Part shown: positions 35,942-45,095 of the stretch, piece by piece | Numbering within the stretch: the first letter of the stretch is position 1 | How the letters are laid out: each line of letters opens with the position of its first letter | Virus record (IMG/VR): IMGVR_UViG_3300032132_000248 | Span: 1 to 64,000 of that record | DNA: 64,000 nucleotides | DNA from: a virus | Direction: 5' to 3' (one strand) | Made by a program: the position numbers and the translations under genes | Notes under the pieces: generated by a model | What the model was told of the DNA's origin: nothing | The model's input: the letters and a program-made list of their open reading frames with translations, nothing else | The model's database searches: none

Positions 35942-37227
35942 ACTTCCTTCTTTTTTAAATTAATTAATTCTGGAAAAACATTAAATAAATTTTGATTTCT
36001 AACTTTATCTAATCTTTTCATATTTTCAAAATACAAAGGTAATTGTGATGATTCATCTTTATCATTCATATAAATTATATAATTATCAAGTTTCTTAAAA
36101 AATTCAAGATAATCATCAGAATTAAAATTACTCTCTACCCATTCTTTTAATTCACTAATATTCTTTTCTACTTTTTTCTTATATTCAATTGATAATGAAG
36201 TAATACTTAAAAAGTCTGCTCCACCAACATCATTAAACGTCAATCTATTCGGAGTATCAACAATTTTTAACTCTAACATTTCTTTAAAAAAATCAGTCAT
36301 ATGTAATGAATTTGTATTTCCCCACACAGAAGTAATATCAAAATTTATGTCTGGACATTTCTCATCAAAAGCTTTTTTATTTTCAATAAATTTGTCCCAC
36401 GATAATCCATGTCTTATATATTCACCTCTTTTATGACTACCATCTATACTAGCATTGACTGTGATCTCACTTCCGCCCTCACTTAATTTATTCCACATAT
36501 CTAAAACATTATGATCTTTATATTCTATAATACTAAAATTAGAAGTATACCATAAATTAGGATATTTTTCTAACTCTATTAGTCTTTCTAAAATTCTATA
36601 ATGATTTTCAGTTATTAATGGTTCACCACCAGCAAAATATATAAATTCGATGGGTCCATGTAATAATGGTTCTATTTTACTCCACAAATCATCATCAGTT
36701 CCTGGAGTAATTACTTGTGGATCGTTTTCATTATACAACCACCAACCATCATATTGTAATTTTTTTGCATCTTCATGCCATGCAGAACTAAACTGATGAT
36801 TACACATAATACACTTAAAATTACATAAATTACTAAATCTAATATCAAGATATTGTATATCTTTTAATGATTTTAATTCTCCATCTTTTTTTGTATTCTT
36901 TAAAAGTTTATCTCTCTGTTCTTTTAACTTAAAACCATTATTTTTCCCCCAACGAACACTTTGATTTCCCAAACTTTCTTGATAATAACAAGTTTCACAG
37001 GCTGGATTCTCTATACCATTCATCATATTAACTCTAAGTTGTTTCATGAATTTACTATTTGTAGCTTCAAGAACACTATGATTACTTATACTGAGAGCTT
37101 TTGGTTCGTAGTTTCTATATACACTATGATTCGCAACACAACAAGGTCCTACCATTCCATCTGTATTAGTATACACATGATTCCATGGCAAAATACACAT
37201 AGTATCTTTTTTATCTTTATTAGACAT
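35938..37227 (-). CDS. Twitch-type radical-SAM protein
   Basis: 429 aa. The N-terminus holds a Cys cluster (MCILPWNHVY, GPCC, ACETC) placed before the radical-SAM motif CNFKCIMC (C135, C139, C142). YFAGGEPLI and VNASIDGSHKRGEYIR are typical of AdoMet radical enzymes with auxiliary clusters. The layout fits the twitch-domain radical-SAM group seen in other phages and sugar clusters. The reaction is unknown. Its start shares TAATG with the SGNH gene upstream. Confidence 0.8.
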   Translation of the reverse strand: MSNKDKKDTMCILPWNHVYTNTDGMVGPCCVANHSVYRNYEPKALSISNHSVLEATNSKFMKQLRVNMMNGIENPACETCYYQESLGNQSVRWGKNNGFKLKEQRDKLLKNTKKDGELKSLKDIQYLDIRFSNLCNFKCIMCNHQFSSAWHEDAKKLQYDGWWLYNENDPQVITPGTDDDLWSKIEPLLHGPIEFIYFAGGEPLITENHYRILERLIELEKYPNLWYTSNFSIIEYKDHNVLDMWNKLSEGGSEITVNASIDGSHKRGEYIRHGLSWDKFIENKKAFDEKCPDINFDITSVWGNTNSLHMTDFFKEMLELKIVDTPNRLTFNDVGGADFLSITSLSIEYKKKVEKNISELKEWVESNFNSDDYLEFFKKLDNYIIYMNDKDESSQLPLYFENMKRLDKVRNQNLFNVFPELINLKKKEV

Positions 37228-38042
37228 TATATTTCTTCTATTATACCTCTATCAAATACTTGTTTATATAAATAATCTGCCCATAACTTTTGTCCTTCGG
37301 GTCCAATGTGTCCTTCATGAATAGGATATTTTGGTGGTGTAATAATATCTTCACGACAATAATGTCTATAAGTTGTATCTAAGATATAATTTTTAGTATT
37401 AAAATAATTACTATATTGTTTTATATATTCCAAATCTGCAGTGGGATCTTTAGATACAACGGGTTTTCCAACGTGCTGATAATTCCAATCATTATTAAAA
37501 AATGCATCATAGTGAAATTGTAAATATTTTATATTTTGACTACTAAGAAACGAACTTAATCCGAATATATAAGGAAACAAATTAGTATAAGTATAATAAT
37601 TTAAAGCTTTTACATCAAAACCCCAGGAAGATCCTGAAGTCTCAAAGCCTGGAGAATAGATAGTATTTGAACCACGCGGTAAATTTGGTATATATAATAA
37701 TTTCTTATATTTTAAAATCTTATGAGTAGAGTCATCCGAATGAAATTCTCCTCTTAATGTTATAGCTCCTCTATCTGGATAAGTCCAACCAATAATAAAT
37801 AATGTATCTTTAACTTTATCTTTATTTTCCATTATCCACTGTATTACTTTCAAATACAAATTAATATTAGGTGCTCCATCTTCACCTAAATTAATTTCTT
37901 CAAGATTCAATTTTTTTGATAATAAAGCACTATATCTATATATTTTCTTGACATTCACTCCACCTTCAGTATCATGACCTAAAGCTTCTACTAGTCCAGT
38001 GCCTACAGCATGACTACATCCACCAATAACTAAATACTTCAT
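37227..38042 (-). CDS. SGNH-like hydrolase family, member S1
   Basis: A 271-aa protein. Block I is VIGGCSHAVGTG (GxS nucleophile region), the central block is FIIGWTYPDR, and the C-terminal block is HEGHIGPEGQKLWADYLY, matching the Asp/Gly-x-x-His region of SGNH/GDSL enzymes. This is one of seven paralogues in the cluster. Members of this superfamily often add or remove acetyl groups on glycans, and that role is inferred here. Confidence 0.65.
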   Translation of the reverse strand: MKYLVIGGCSHAVGTGLVEALGHDTEGGVNVKKIYRYSALLSKKLNLEEINLGEDGAPNINLYLKVIQWIMENKDKVKDTLFIIGWTYPDRGAITLRGEFHSDDSTHKILKYKKLLYIPNLPRGSNTIYSPGFETSGSSWGFDVKALNYYTYTNLFPYIFGLSSFLSSQNIKYLQFHYDAFFNNDWNYQHVGKPVVSKDPTADLEYIKQYSNYFNTKNYILDTTYRHYCREDIITPPKYPIHEGHIGPEGQKLWADYLYKQVFDRGIIEEI

Positions 38043-38051
38043 AATCTTCTC

Positions 38052-39032
38052 CTATACTTTAAACGAATTATATCTAAAATTTAAATTTTCTTTTTTATTT
38101 TTATTTTCTAAATACCAAGATATAGTATCATCTATCCCATCATCTATATCAACTGTATTCTTAAATCCATAAGAATATGCACGTGACATATCTAATATTC
38201 TCTTATGATCACCATTTGGTTTTGACTTATCAAATTCAATTCCACACTTAAAATGTGCCGCTATACTTGATGCTAACTTTGCAATACTAACACCCTCTCC
38301 ACTAGCAAGATTTAATGGTTCAGTTATTTTATTTTCTACTGCAAAAATCATTCCTCTTGCAACATCTCGTGCATGAACAAAATCTCGAATTGGTGTTCCA
38401 TCTCCCCACACACTTAAAGTTCCACCTTCTCCTGCCTCTTCTGCCTTTCTAATTAAAGATGGAATTACCATCGCTGTTTCTGCATCAAATTCATCCCACC
38501 TTCCATAAGTATTTGCTGGTCTTACTATTGATATATTATCCCAACCATATTGAATTTTATAACCTTCAGCCTGTAATTCACCCATTCGTTTTGACCAACC
38601 AGGTAATTTATCATTGTCTGATGGAAATGTTTTCCACACATCATCCTCTTTCATTATTTCTGCGGGACTATACACTCCTACAGAGCTAGTATAAAGAAAC
38701 CAATTAGTACCACTTTGGTATGCAGCTTCCATCATGTTTGTATTAAACCTAATCATAGGTATAAAATAATTCAATGGTTTTATTCTTGGCATTTCTGCTG
38801 AACATTTTATTCCTGCTACGTGAAATATAAAATCCATCCCCTCACATACCATTTCACAATTCTTATAAATTGTTAAATCAACTTTATGAAATTCCACATT
38901 TTCGAAAAAATCTACTGATTCATCGAGTGAAGCAACTCTAATTTTTGCACCTTTATCTAAAAGAATCTGAACTAACTCTCTCCCTATCATTCCAGTTCCG
39001 CCAGTTACTAATACATTTTTATTTTCAAACAT
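38052..39032 (-). CDS. NAD-dependent epimerase/dehydratase with missing catalytic Tyr
   Basis: A 326-aa extended SDR: TGGTGMIG Rossmann motif, FHVAGIKCSAEMP, SSVGVYSPAEIM, SIVRPANTYGRWDEFD and WGDGTPIRDFVHARDVARG. The position of the YxxxK tyrosine reads PGWSK, so Lys is present but Tyr is replaced by Pro. This could be a binding-only or altered enzyme, or a neighbouring residue may act. The substrate is a nucleotide sugar of unknown type. Confidence 0.75.
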   Translation of the reverse strand: MFENKNVLVTGGTGMIGRELVQILLDKGAKIRVASLDESVDFFENVEFHKVDLTIYKNCEMVCEGMDFIFHVAGIKCSAEMPRIKPLNYFIPMIRFNTNMMEAAYQSGTNWFLYTSSVGVYSPAEIMKEDDVWKTFPSDNDKLPGWSKRMGELQAEGYKIQYGWDNISIVRPANTYGRWDEFDAETAMVIPSLIRKAEEAGEGGTLSVWGDGTPIRDFVHARDVARGMIFAVENKITEPLNLASGEGVSIAKLASSIAAHFKCGIEFDKSKPNGDHKRILDMSRAYSYGFKNTVDIDDGIDDTISWYLENKNKKENLNFRYNSFKV

Positions 39033-39040
39033 TTTAACTC

Positions 39041-40006
39041 CTATAATTCTTGACCATATTTTATTGGAAATCCATTTCTAAATTTACTTAAATCGTTGTT
39101 AATTATTATTTGATATCCACTTATAAGTTCTTCTATTCCATCATCCAAAGAATATTTTGGTTTCCAACCACAAGATTCAATCTTTTCATTTGAAACTATA
39201 TAATCTCGTTTATCTGGATCTTCATAATAATCAGACTGATTTACAACAAAATCTGGTATATATTTTTTAATTCTTTCTGTAAGTTCTAATTTACTTATAT
39301 TAGTATCACTCAACCCAACATTAAATGCTTCACCTTTATGTGTTTCATAATGAACAATCATCCATTCAAAAGCTGAAGATACATCTTTAATATGAATATA
39401 ATTTCTAATTGCTTTTGCTTGAAATAACGTAATATATCTATCTGTTAATGCCTTATATACAAACTCATTTACTAATAAATCTAATCTCATTCTTTCAGAC
39501 ATACCAAAAACCGTGGCCAATCTTAAAGTTATTGCTCTACCACTATCTAAAAGAAGATTTTCAGAATCACATTTGGTAACTCCATAATGACTTATAGGAG
39601 TTAATTTTTGATCCTCTGTACATATACCTTCTGTCCTTTGGCCATACCCACTATTAGTATTTGGAAAGATAATTCTCTGAGATTTAGAAGTATTTTTTAA
39701 AATATTTTTAATTTGATAATAATTTATCGCGGTGGCTAATGATTTATCTCTATCACATGCCGGGAATCCAACTATTGCCGCTAAAGGTATAATAACATCC
39801 GCCTTATTAACATAATTACTCAATTTAGTATAATCTCTAACATCTCCATACACAAATTTAAAATTTTTATTGTTAAACAAGCTTAATAATGATGTTTGAT
39901 TGTATAATAAATTATCATATACAGTTACATGATGTCCTTTTTCTAATAAAGTAGAAACAATTACTGAACCTAGATATCCTGCACCGCCTGTTATTAAAAT
40001 TTTCAT
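39041..40006 (-). CDS. NAD-dependent epimerase/dehydratase
   Basis: 321 aa from ATG 40006, 1 nt after the upstream stop; ATG 40018 lies in the upstream gene. TGGAGYLG Rossmann motif, PNTNSGYGQR, intact YGVTK (YxxxK), LRLATVFG and RNYIHIKDVSSAF are typical of UDP-glucose 4-epimerase-like and related sugar-nucleotide SDRs. The substrate cannot be fixed by eye. Confidence 0.8.
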   Translation of the reverse strand: MKILITGGAGYLGSVIVSTLLEKGHHVTVYDNLLYNQTSLLSLFNNKNFKFVYGDVRDYTKLSNYVNKADVIIPLAAIVGFPACDRDKSLATAINYYQIKNILKNTSKSQRIIFPNTNSGYGQRTEGICTEDQKLTPISHYGVTKCDSENLLLDSGRAITLRLATVFGMSERMRLDLLVNEFVYKALTDRYITLFQAKAIRNYIHIKDVSSAFEWMIVHYETHKGEAFNVGLSDTNISKLELTERIKKYIPDFVVNQSDYYEDPDKRDYIVSNEKIESCGWKPKYSLDDGIEELISGYQIIINNDLSKFRNGFPIKYGQEL

Positions 40007-40007
40007 C

Positions 40008-40622
40008 TTATTTACCAAATGAAATTAAAGATAATCTTGTTTCTTTTGCATAATCAGCAACATGACTAACAAAATGTGGAAATCTATATTTCTTATGATT
40101 ACTAAAAACTGCACGATTAAACTTTGGAAAGATTGGAATAACTGAATCACTATCATCTTCCAATCCTAAATATGTTATTCCGCCCCAATCCCAAACCCAT
40201 CTTTTATGAAAATAATACATACATCCAATATCACCTACCCAATCGTCCATATGTTGTCTGTAATGACACCCTTCATCCATCTTATAACATCTAATATCAA
40301 ACTTAGTTAATTCTGACTCTGATAATTTATTAAACACTTCAATAAAATGATTTTCAAATATTATTTCAATATTCTCATTGGATTCCAATTCCTCATTTCT
40401 CCAAAATTTTGCAGTATATACTTCGTCTTCGGCCGGGAAAAATGGGGATCCTGTTTTACAATGACCATATTTACCACTTCCATATTTTTTATCCCTATAT
40501 TGATCAATTAATTCCCAATTCTCATGTTCTGTAAATATATATTCTAGTTGATGGGCAATATCTACTGGTAAAAAGTCATCAACAATTACATATCCATTTT
40601 CTACAAACTTATCAAGTTTCAT
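40008..40622 (-). CDS. 2OG-Fe(II) oxygenase (prolyl-4-hydroxylase-like fold)
   Basis: 204 aa from ATG 40622, which overlaps the DegT-type gene by 11 nt. The metal triad is HMD (H124, D126) plus H183 or H187, and TRLSLISF supplies the 2OG Arg (R196). VIVDDFLPVDIAHQLE at the N-terminus is typical of this oxygenase group. A second oxygenase lies at 25540. It could hydroxylate a sugar or lipid; the substrate is unknown. Confidence 0.75.
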   Translation of the reverse strand: MKLDKFVENGYVIVDDFLPVDIAHQLEYIFTEHENWELIDQYRDKKYGSGKYGHCKTGSPFFPAEDEVYTAKFWRNEELESNENIEIIFENHFIEVFNKLSESELTKFDIRCYKMDEGCHYRQHMDDWVGDIGCMYYFHKRWVWDWGGITYLGLEDDSDSVIPIFPKFNRAVFSNHKKYRFPHFVSHVADYAKETRLSLISFGK

Positions 40623-41784
40623 TACAAACTCCCGATATAAAATCAATATCTTCTAAATCTATAGACGGGTGGGTTGGAACAATAAAACCCCTTTCATAAA
40701 TTCTATTAGCAACTTCTCCATTAAATTCACCGTATCTACTTGTCCAAAATTTATGTTTTCCAAGATTTCCATGTGACCAAACTCTTGTTTCAATACTATT
40801 TTTGTTACATTCTTCAATTACTGATTTTCGATGTTCATTTGATTCTGCCAATATCCCAATATGTAAACTAACTGGTGTAGTATTTTCACAATTTTGTAAT
40901 TCAAATCTATCGTTTAACATTTGTGTATATCGTATATGATTTTTATTTCTTTTTGTAAATATTAATCTAGCCTTTTCTAATTGTCCTAATCCAATATATG
41001 CCTGTAAATCTGTTGACCTTACATTAAAACCAGGTTCATTGAATATAAATGGGAAATTTTCATCATTTCTATATTCATCATTAACAACATCTTTTACCCA
41101 ACCGTGTGATCTTAACTTTAACAATTCTTCATATAAAAACTTATCATCTGTATTAATAAACCCACCTTCTATTGTAGATAATTGATGTCCAAAATAAAAC
41201 GAAAAGGATGACATATCTCCAAGTGTTCCAACATAACTTTCATCATCGTACTTAGCACCTACAGATGCACAAGAATCTTCAAGAATATAACATCCGTATT
41301 TTTCTTTTAAATACAACAATTCTTTTCGTCTATGTGGGACACCAAGAACATGAACAAAAATAAAACCATCTATATCACCTCGTTTCAAATAATCTTCTAC
41401 TATATTTAAATCAATATTATAATTACCATCTTCCGCGTCAACCATGATTGGTTCAATTCCAAATTGAATAAATGGACTTAATGTAGTAGCCCATCCACAA
41501 GATGGAACTAAAAATTTATTATTTTTAAGTTTACCCGCATTTAATAGTGAATAAACCATTAATAAATTGGCAGACGAACCACTATTAAGATAAACTGAAT
41601 AATTAGTTCCAATAAAATCTGCCCACTTCCGTTCAAATTGCTTTGTAACTTTTCCCATAGTAAGTCTAGGATTTGTTCGTAACCAATTTATTAGTGAATC
41701 TATATCATTCTCATCTATAGTATCACTTGCAAGTGGATATTTCCATAATGATTGTCCTGTTAAATCTAACGATTTATTTTTCAT
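40612..41784 (-). CDS. DegT/DnrJ-family PLP enzyme, ColD-like (His replaces Lys)
   Basis: 390 aa. SGSSANLLM (68-76) for phosphate binding and EDSCASVGAKY (169-179) for the PLP ring are typical of sugar aminotransferases, but the Schiff-base Lys position is His (H200 in FYFGHQLSTIEGG). This substitution and the STIEGG context mark the sugar 3-dehydratases such as ColD, which make GDP-3,6-dideoxy-4-keto sugars by deoxygenation at C3. Together with the GMD-like gene it suggests a GDP-3,6-dideoxyhexose. It overlaps E1 beta by 11 nt. Confidence 0.85.
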   Translation of the reverse strand: MKNKSLDLTGQSLWKYPLASDTIDENDIDSLINWLRTNPRLTMGKVTKQFERKWADFIGTNYSVYLNSGSSANLLMVYSLLNAGKLKNNKFLVPSCGWATTLSPFIQFGIEPIMVDAEDGNYNIDLNIVEDYLKRGDIDGFIFVHVLGVPHRRKELLYLKEKYGCYILEDSCASVGAKYDDESYVGTLGDMSSFSFYFGHQLSTIEGGFINTDDKFLYEELLKLRSHGWVKDVVNDEYRNDENFPFIFNEPGFNVRSTDLQAYIGLGQLEKARLIFTKRNKNHIRYTQMLNDRFELQNCENTTPVSLHIGILAESNEHRKSVIEECNKNSIETRVWSHGNLGKHKFWTSRYGEFNGEVANRIYERGFIVPTHPSIDLEDIDFISGVCNET

Positions 41785-42304
41785 TATAATAATCGCCCCA
41801 CTCGATTAATAATGTAGAACAATCTGTATTATATGCATTTTCAAATTCTGGAAATATTTCTTCGGGTTCATTTAATAACACAACATTAACCTCGCGCAAC
41901 ATATGTTTAAAAGGCTCAGTATAATCATTTGTATGTTGAACTCCACCATTTAACGGACTTGTTGAACCAATAGAAGTTCTCATTATTACTTTGGGTTTAA
42001 AAGTATTCTCAGTCATATGTTGCATTTTATCCAAGTGATTTACTAATGCATCCATACATCTCATAAAAAAATCAAATCTTGGAAAACAACTAATGGGAAC
42101 TAAACCATTCATCGCCATACCTGTGCTCATTCCCATTTGTATTTCTTCAAATACAGGTAATTCAAGTCTTTTTTCTTCAGGTAATGTATTCAATGTATTA
42201 TAAATTGCATTACCACTATACAAAACTGATTGTCCCATGAAGATTGTATCATCTTTTTCAGATAACCACTCCATACTTCTTATTATTTCATCTTTATATT
42301 TCAC
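41774..42304 (-). CDS. TPP-enzyme subunit, E1 beta/transketolase pyrimidine-binding domain
   Basis: A 176-aa protein equivalent to the pyrimidine-binding half of 2-oxoacid dehydrogenase E1 beta: FMGQSVLYSG, LPVFEEIQMGMSTGMAMNG with the activating Glu, and FPRFDFFMRCMDALVNHL. The C-terminal transketolase_C domain is absent (a full E1 beta is about 325 aa), so it is a reduced form. Its partner (alpha, 43190-43777) is two genes upstream. Similar pairs attach two-carbon units to sugars, for example the AviB1/AviB2 proteins of avilamycin synthesis. That function is inferred. Confidence 0.8.
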   Translation of the reverse strand: MKYKDEIIRSMEWLSEKDDTIFMGQSVLYSGNAIYNTLNTLPEEKRLELPVFEEIQMGMSTGMAMNGLVPISCFPRFDFFMRCMDALVNHLDKMQHMTENTFKPKVIMRTSIGSTSPLNGGVQHTNDYTEPFKHMLREVNVVLLNEPEEIFPEFENAYNTDCSTLLIEWGDYYNEK

Positions 42305-43190
42305 TACAATACTCCTTAATTTTATCTTCTATGTATTCACCAAATAACTTATTTGCACCGTCACTTGGATGAGTTGTATCTATTCCATCACCCCACCCTA
42401 ATGGAATATCATTATAGATACTAAACTCTGCATTTCCACCCATTTCAATTTCTGAGTTTTCATAAAAAATAAACTTATCAAAATCTATCATATCCCAATA
42501 AATTTTTGACATTGGATAAACATCTTTCATCAATGGTTTATCACAAGACTTAAAATATATTTTATCCAATTCACATTGTCTAATTTCTTCTCCTATTCGA
42601 TGATGAAAAATATTCTGCCATACCGTAAAAAAATAATCTATATTTCTTTCTTTACAAAATCCCTGTAAAATTAAAATTTCTTTTAAAGTATTAACAAACA
42701 TACTTTCTTTTGAATAATATTTTTTATACCACTCCCTAATAAATTTTAAGTAATTATCACGGCCAGTATCTCTCTCTAATCCACCAGTTTTTAAAAACGC
42801 CTGATTTGGATATGGTATTTTATTTAATTCTTCTCTACTATGTCGTTCTTCTATACCACCATTATCATCTATAAACATTATTCTATCTACTCCACCATAA
42901 TCATATGCAGTATCTACAATTTGACTATATTCAATAATATCTTCTTTGTTTATAAGAATATCTGCACGATTATAATCAGTCAACATATTAACTACTAAAA
43001 TAGACTCTGGTTCAATACCTGATTGAATAAGTTTATTAATTTCTGTAATCAGTCTAAATATTATTTGAGTATTACCGCCACCTGGATTTGAAAGAAGAAT
43101 CGAGTTCTCGCCCAAACTTTTATTAATCGGATTTAACCAAGCTGGTCTACCAAAACTACATCCAGATCCTATAGCGTATTTGTATTTCAT
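42294..43190 (-). CDS. SGNH-like family, member S2
   Basis: 298 aa from ATG 43190 (TAATG with the upstream stop; an earlier in-frame start would lie inside it). Block I is AIGSGCSFGRP, the central block is VVNMLTDYNRAD and the C-terminal block is THPSDGANKLFGEYI. It lies between the two TPP-enzyme subunits. The family suggests an acyl transfer or hydrolysis role; the substrate is unknown. Confidence 0.6.
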   Translation of the reverse strand: MKYKYAIGSGCSFGRPAWLNPINKSLGENSILLSNPGGGNTQIIFRLITEINKLIQSGIEPESILVVNMLTDYNRADILINKEDIIEYSQIVDTAYDYGGVDRIMFIDDNGGIEERHSREELNKIPYPNQAFLKTGGLERDTGRDNYLKFIREWYKKYYSKESMFVNTLKEILILQGFCKERNIDYFFTVWQNIFHHRIGEEIRQCELDKIYFKSCDKPLMKDVYPMSKIYWDMIDFDKFIFYENSEIEMGGNAEFSIYNDIPLGWGDGIDTTHPSDGANKLFGEYIEDKIKEYCSEI

Positions 43191-43777
43191 TAAAATAAAA
43201 CCCAATTTCCTGTTCCGTGATGTGGATAATCACTTTTATATTGATAATAAATTACATCATCAGGTACATCTTGTTTTCCACCCCAAGTTTCATCAACTGG
43301 GGTATTTGTAGAAAGATTATTATCTTCAAGAACAAATTGAAGTGGTAAATCAAAATTCTTTGCATATTTATATGATTCATGAAAAATACCACTTTCAAAA
43401 GTCATATCTCCAATGAAACACCACACTTTATTCTTCTCACCTTTCATCTTAATTGATTTTGCAACACCCAGTGCTATTGGTATAATACCACCAACAATTG
43501 CAGATGAATAAAATTTAGGATTTTCTGAATATACACTCATACTCTTACCACGAACAATTAAATCCATAAGTGTATCTCTTGGAATACCATGTAGTAATGC
43601 GTGATAATGATTTCTCCAACTACTGAATACCCAATCATCTTTACCAACATCTTTGAATATTTCTATAAGTTGTTCTTCATTATTAGAACTTAAATGAACT
43701 GGTGCTGTAATCTCACCTGCTTCATATCGTTCTTTGACTTCTGTTTCAAAATCTATTAAAAATTGTTTATCTATCAT
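43190..43777 (-). CDS. TPP-enzyme subunit, E1 alpha-like
   Basis: 195 aa from ATG 43777, which has TTGGAG 8 nt upstream; a TTG 12 nt earlier would place that site inside the gene. The TPP-binding motif runs from GDM (123-125) to EDNN (151-154), about 30 residues apart, as in E1 alpha, with Met replacing the usual Gly of GDG. FHESYKYAKNFDLPL between them is also typical. It is shorter than a full E1 alpha (about 330 aa). It is expected to form the active site with the beta subunit at 41774. Confidence 0.8.
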   Translation of the reverse strand: MIDKQFLIDFETEVKERYEAGEITAPVHLSSNNEEQLIEIFKDVGKDDWVFSSWRNHYHALLHGIPRDTLMDLIVRGKSMSVYSENPKFYSSAIVGGIIPIALGVAKSIKMKGEKNKVWCFIGDMTFESGIFHESYKYAKNFDLPLQFVLEDNNLSTNTPVDETWGGKQDVPDDVIYYQYKSDYPHHGTGNWVLF

Positions 43778-43803
43778 TTGTCTCTCCAATTTAATCCAGA
43801 CAT

Positions 43804-44574
43804 TTATAATTTTTCTTTTTTTAAAAATTTATATAATTCTTCTGACCACATCTCATGAGATTTTCTATTTGGGTGCCCATGTATATGTTCTTTTGCATCT
43901 TCAAAATCATCAAAAATAAATTTCATAAACTGTTCCATACTTTTATAATCTTCAGTCATAACTATATTATCAAAATCTAACTCTTTATATAATTTTGGGT
44001 GATCCTTACAAGGAGTAGATATTTTTCCCTCATTTTCATAATTCAAATCTTCATCTTCTCTAAAATGATGTCCAAAAGTATCAAAAAACAAATAATTTAA
44101 ATTATAAAATTTAAAAAATGATTGTAAATAAACCATATCTAATGTAGTTTTATATAACATCTTATTTATATCAAAATATTCTCTATGAAAATTATTCCAC
44201 CATTTATTTGGTAATCCATATTCAATATCACCATGTTCATAATCAAGACAATATGAAGCATAACATTTTTCCCAATCTTGTTTAAAATTACTCCACCATT
44301 CCCACCTGTCTGATATTGTCCATCCAATTATAAATAAAGTTTCATTAATTTTATCTTTATTATCTACCACCCATTCTATTGTTGACCTTAATATTCTCTC
44401 ATTGGATGACCCATTTTCTGCTATATTAATAACTTCAATATTTAATTTTTCACCTAAAACTTCGGGCCATTGACCGCGTGGTTTTCTCTTGTGAGGAAAA
44501 GGGGGAAACACTTGATCCTCTTGTAAACCTTGTCCCCATGTCCAACTATCTCCGTTTGTAAATAAATATTTCAA
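43804..44574 (-). CDS. SGNH-like family, member S3
   Basis: 256 aa from TTG 44574 (TTGA overlap with the upstream stop, GGAGAGA about 8 nt before). Block I is FTNGDSWTWGQG, nearest to canonical GDS; the central block is FIIGWTISDRWEW; the C-terminal block is GHPNRKSHEMWSEELY. This member most clearly resembles GDSL/SGNH hydrolases. Its catalytic Ser and C-terminal His are present. Role inferred as glycan O-acylation or deacylation. Confidence 0.65.
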   Translation of the reverse strand: MKYLFTNGDSWTWGQGLQEDQVFPPFPHKRKPRGQWPEVLGEKLNIEVINIAENGSSNERILRSTIEWVVDNKDKINETLFIIGWTISDRWEWWSNFKQDWEKCYASYCLDYEHGDIEYGLPNKWWNNFHREYFDINKMLYKTTLDMVYLQSFFKFYNLNYLFFDTFGHHFREDEDLNYENEGKISTPCKDHPKLYKELDFDNIVMTEDYKSMEQFMKFIFDDFEDAKEHIHGHPNRKSHEMWSEELYKFLKKEKL

Positions 44575-45095
44575 CTATTGTCTCTCCAATTTAATATAGG
44601 GTTTTTTATAGGCCACTCTATACCAATTCTTTCATCATTCCACTTCAACACATCTTGATCCATCCAATCTACATAATCATTTGGATATGATTGTGTATAA
44701 TGAAATAAACATTCTTCACTTAAACACAAGTGAGCATTTAAAAATTCTGGTGGAACTAAAACACTTAAATGATTTCTTTCTGATATAATAAAACTATCCC
44801 ACTTTAAATAATTTTCGGATTCTGGTCTGTTATCCACTACTACTAAATAAATCTCGCCCCACACACAACTAATATTTTTCCAAGTCACATTATCTCCGTG
44901 TAATCCACGAAGAACATTTTTTCTTGAACGAGTAAATTTAGATATTTTCCATTCGTTTCCTTCTGGTAATATCTCATTTTCCTTTTCCCAAAAAGTCCAC
45001 ATCTCACCTCTATAATCAAAAAAGGGATCGGGTTTTAATATCTTCACTTCAGGTAATACCTCTGAAGTTTTTATTTCTACTTTAAAATTACTCAT
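44571..45095 (-). CDS. RmlC-like sugar 3,5-epimerase (cupin)
   Basis: 174 aa from ATG 45095, chosen because GGGGGAAG lies 5 nt upstream and the start forms ATGA with the upstream stop. Motifs FDYRGEMW, KNVLRGLHGD, VVVDNRP, SVLVPPEFLNAH and CLFHYTQSY match dTDP-4-dehydrorhamnose 3,5-epimerase-type cupins. The usual HYQ after RGLH is replaced by GD, so the substrate may differ; GDP-4-keto sugars would fit its neighbours. Confidence 0.82.
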   Translation of the reverse strand: MSNFKVEIKTSEVLPEVKILKPDPFFDYRGEMWTFWEKENEILPEGNEWKISKFTRSRKNVLRGLHGDNVTWKNISCVWGEIYLVVVDNRPESENYLKWDSFIISERNHLSVLVPPEFLNAHLCLSEECLFHYTQSYPNDYVDWMDQDVLKWNDERIGIEWPIKNPILNWRDNS

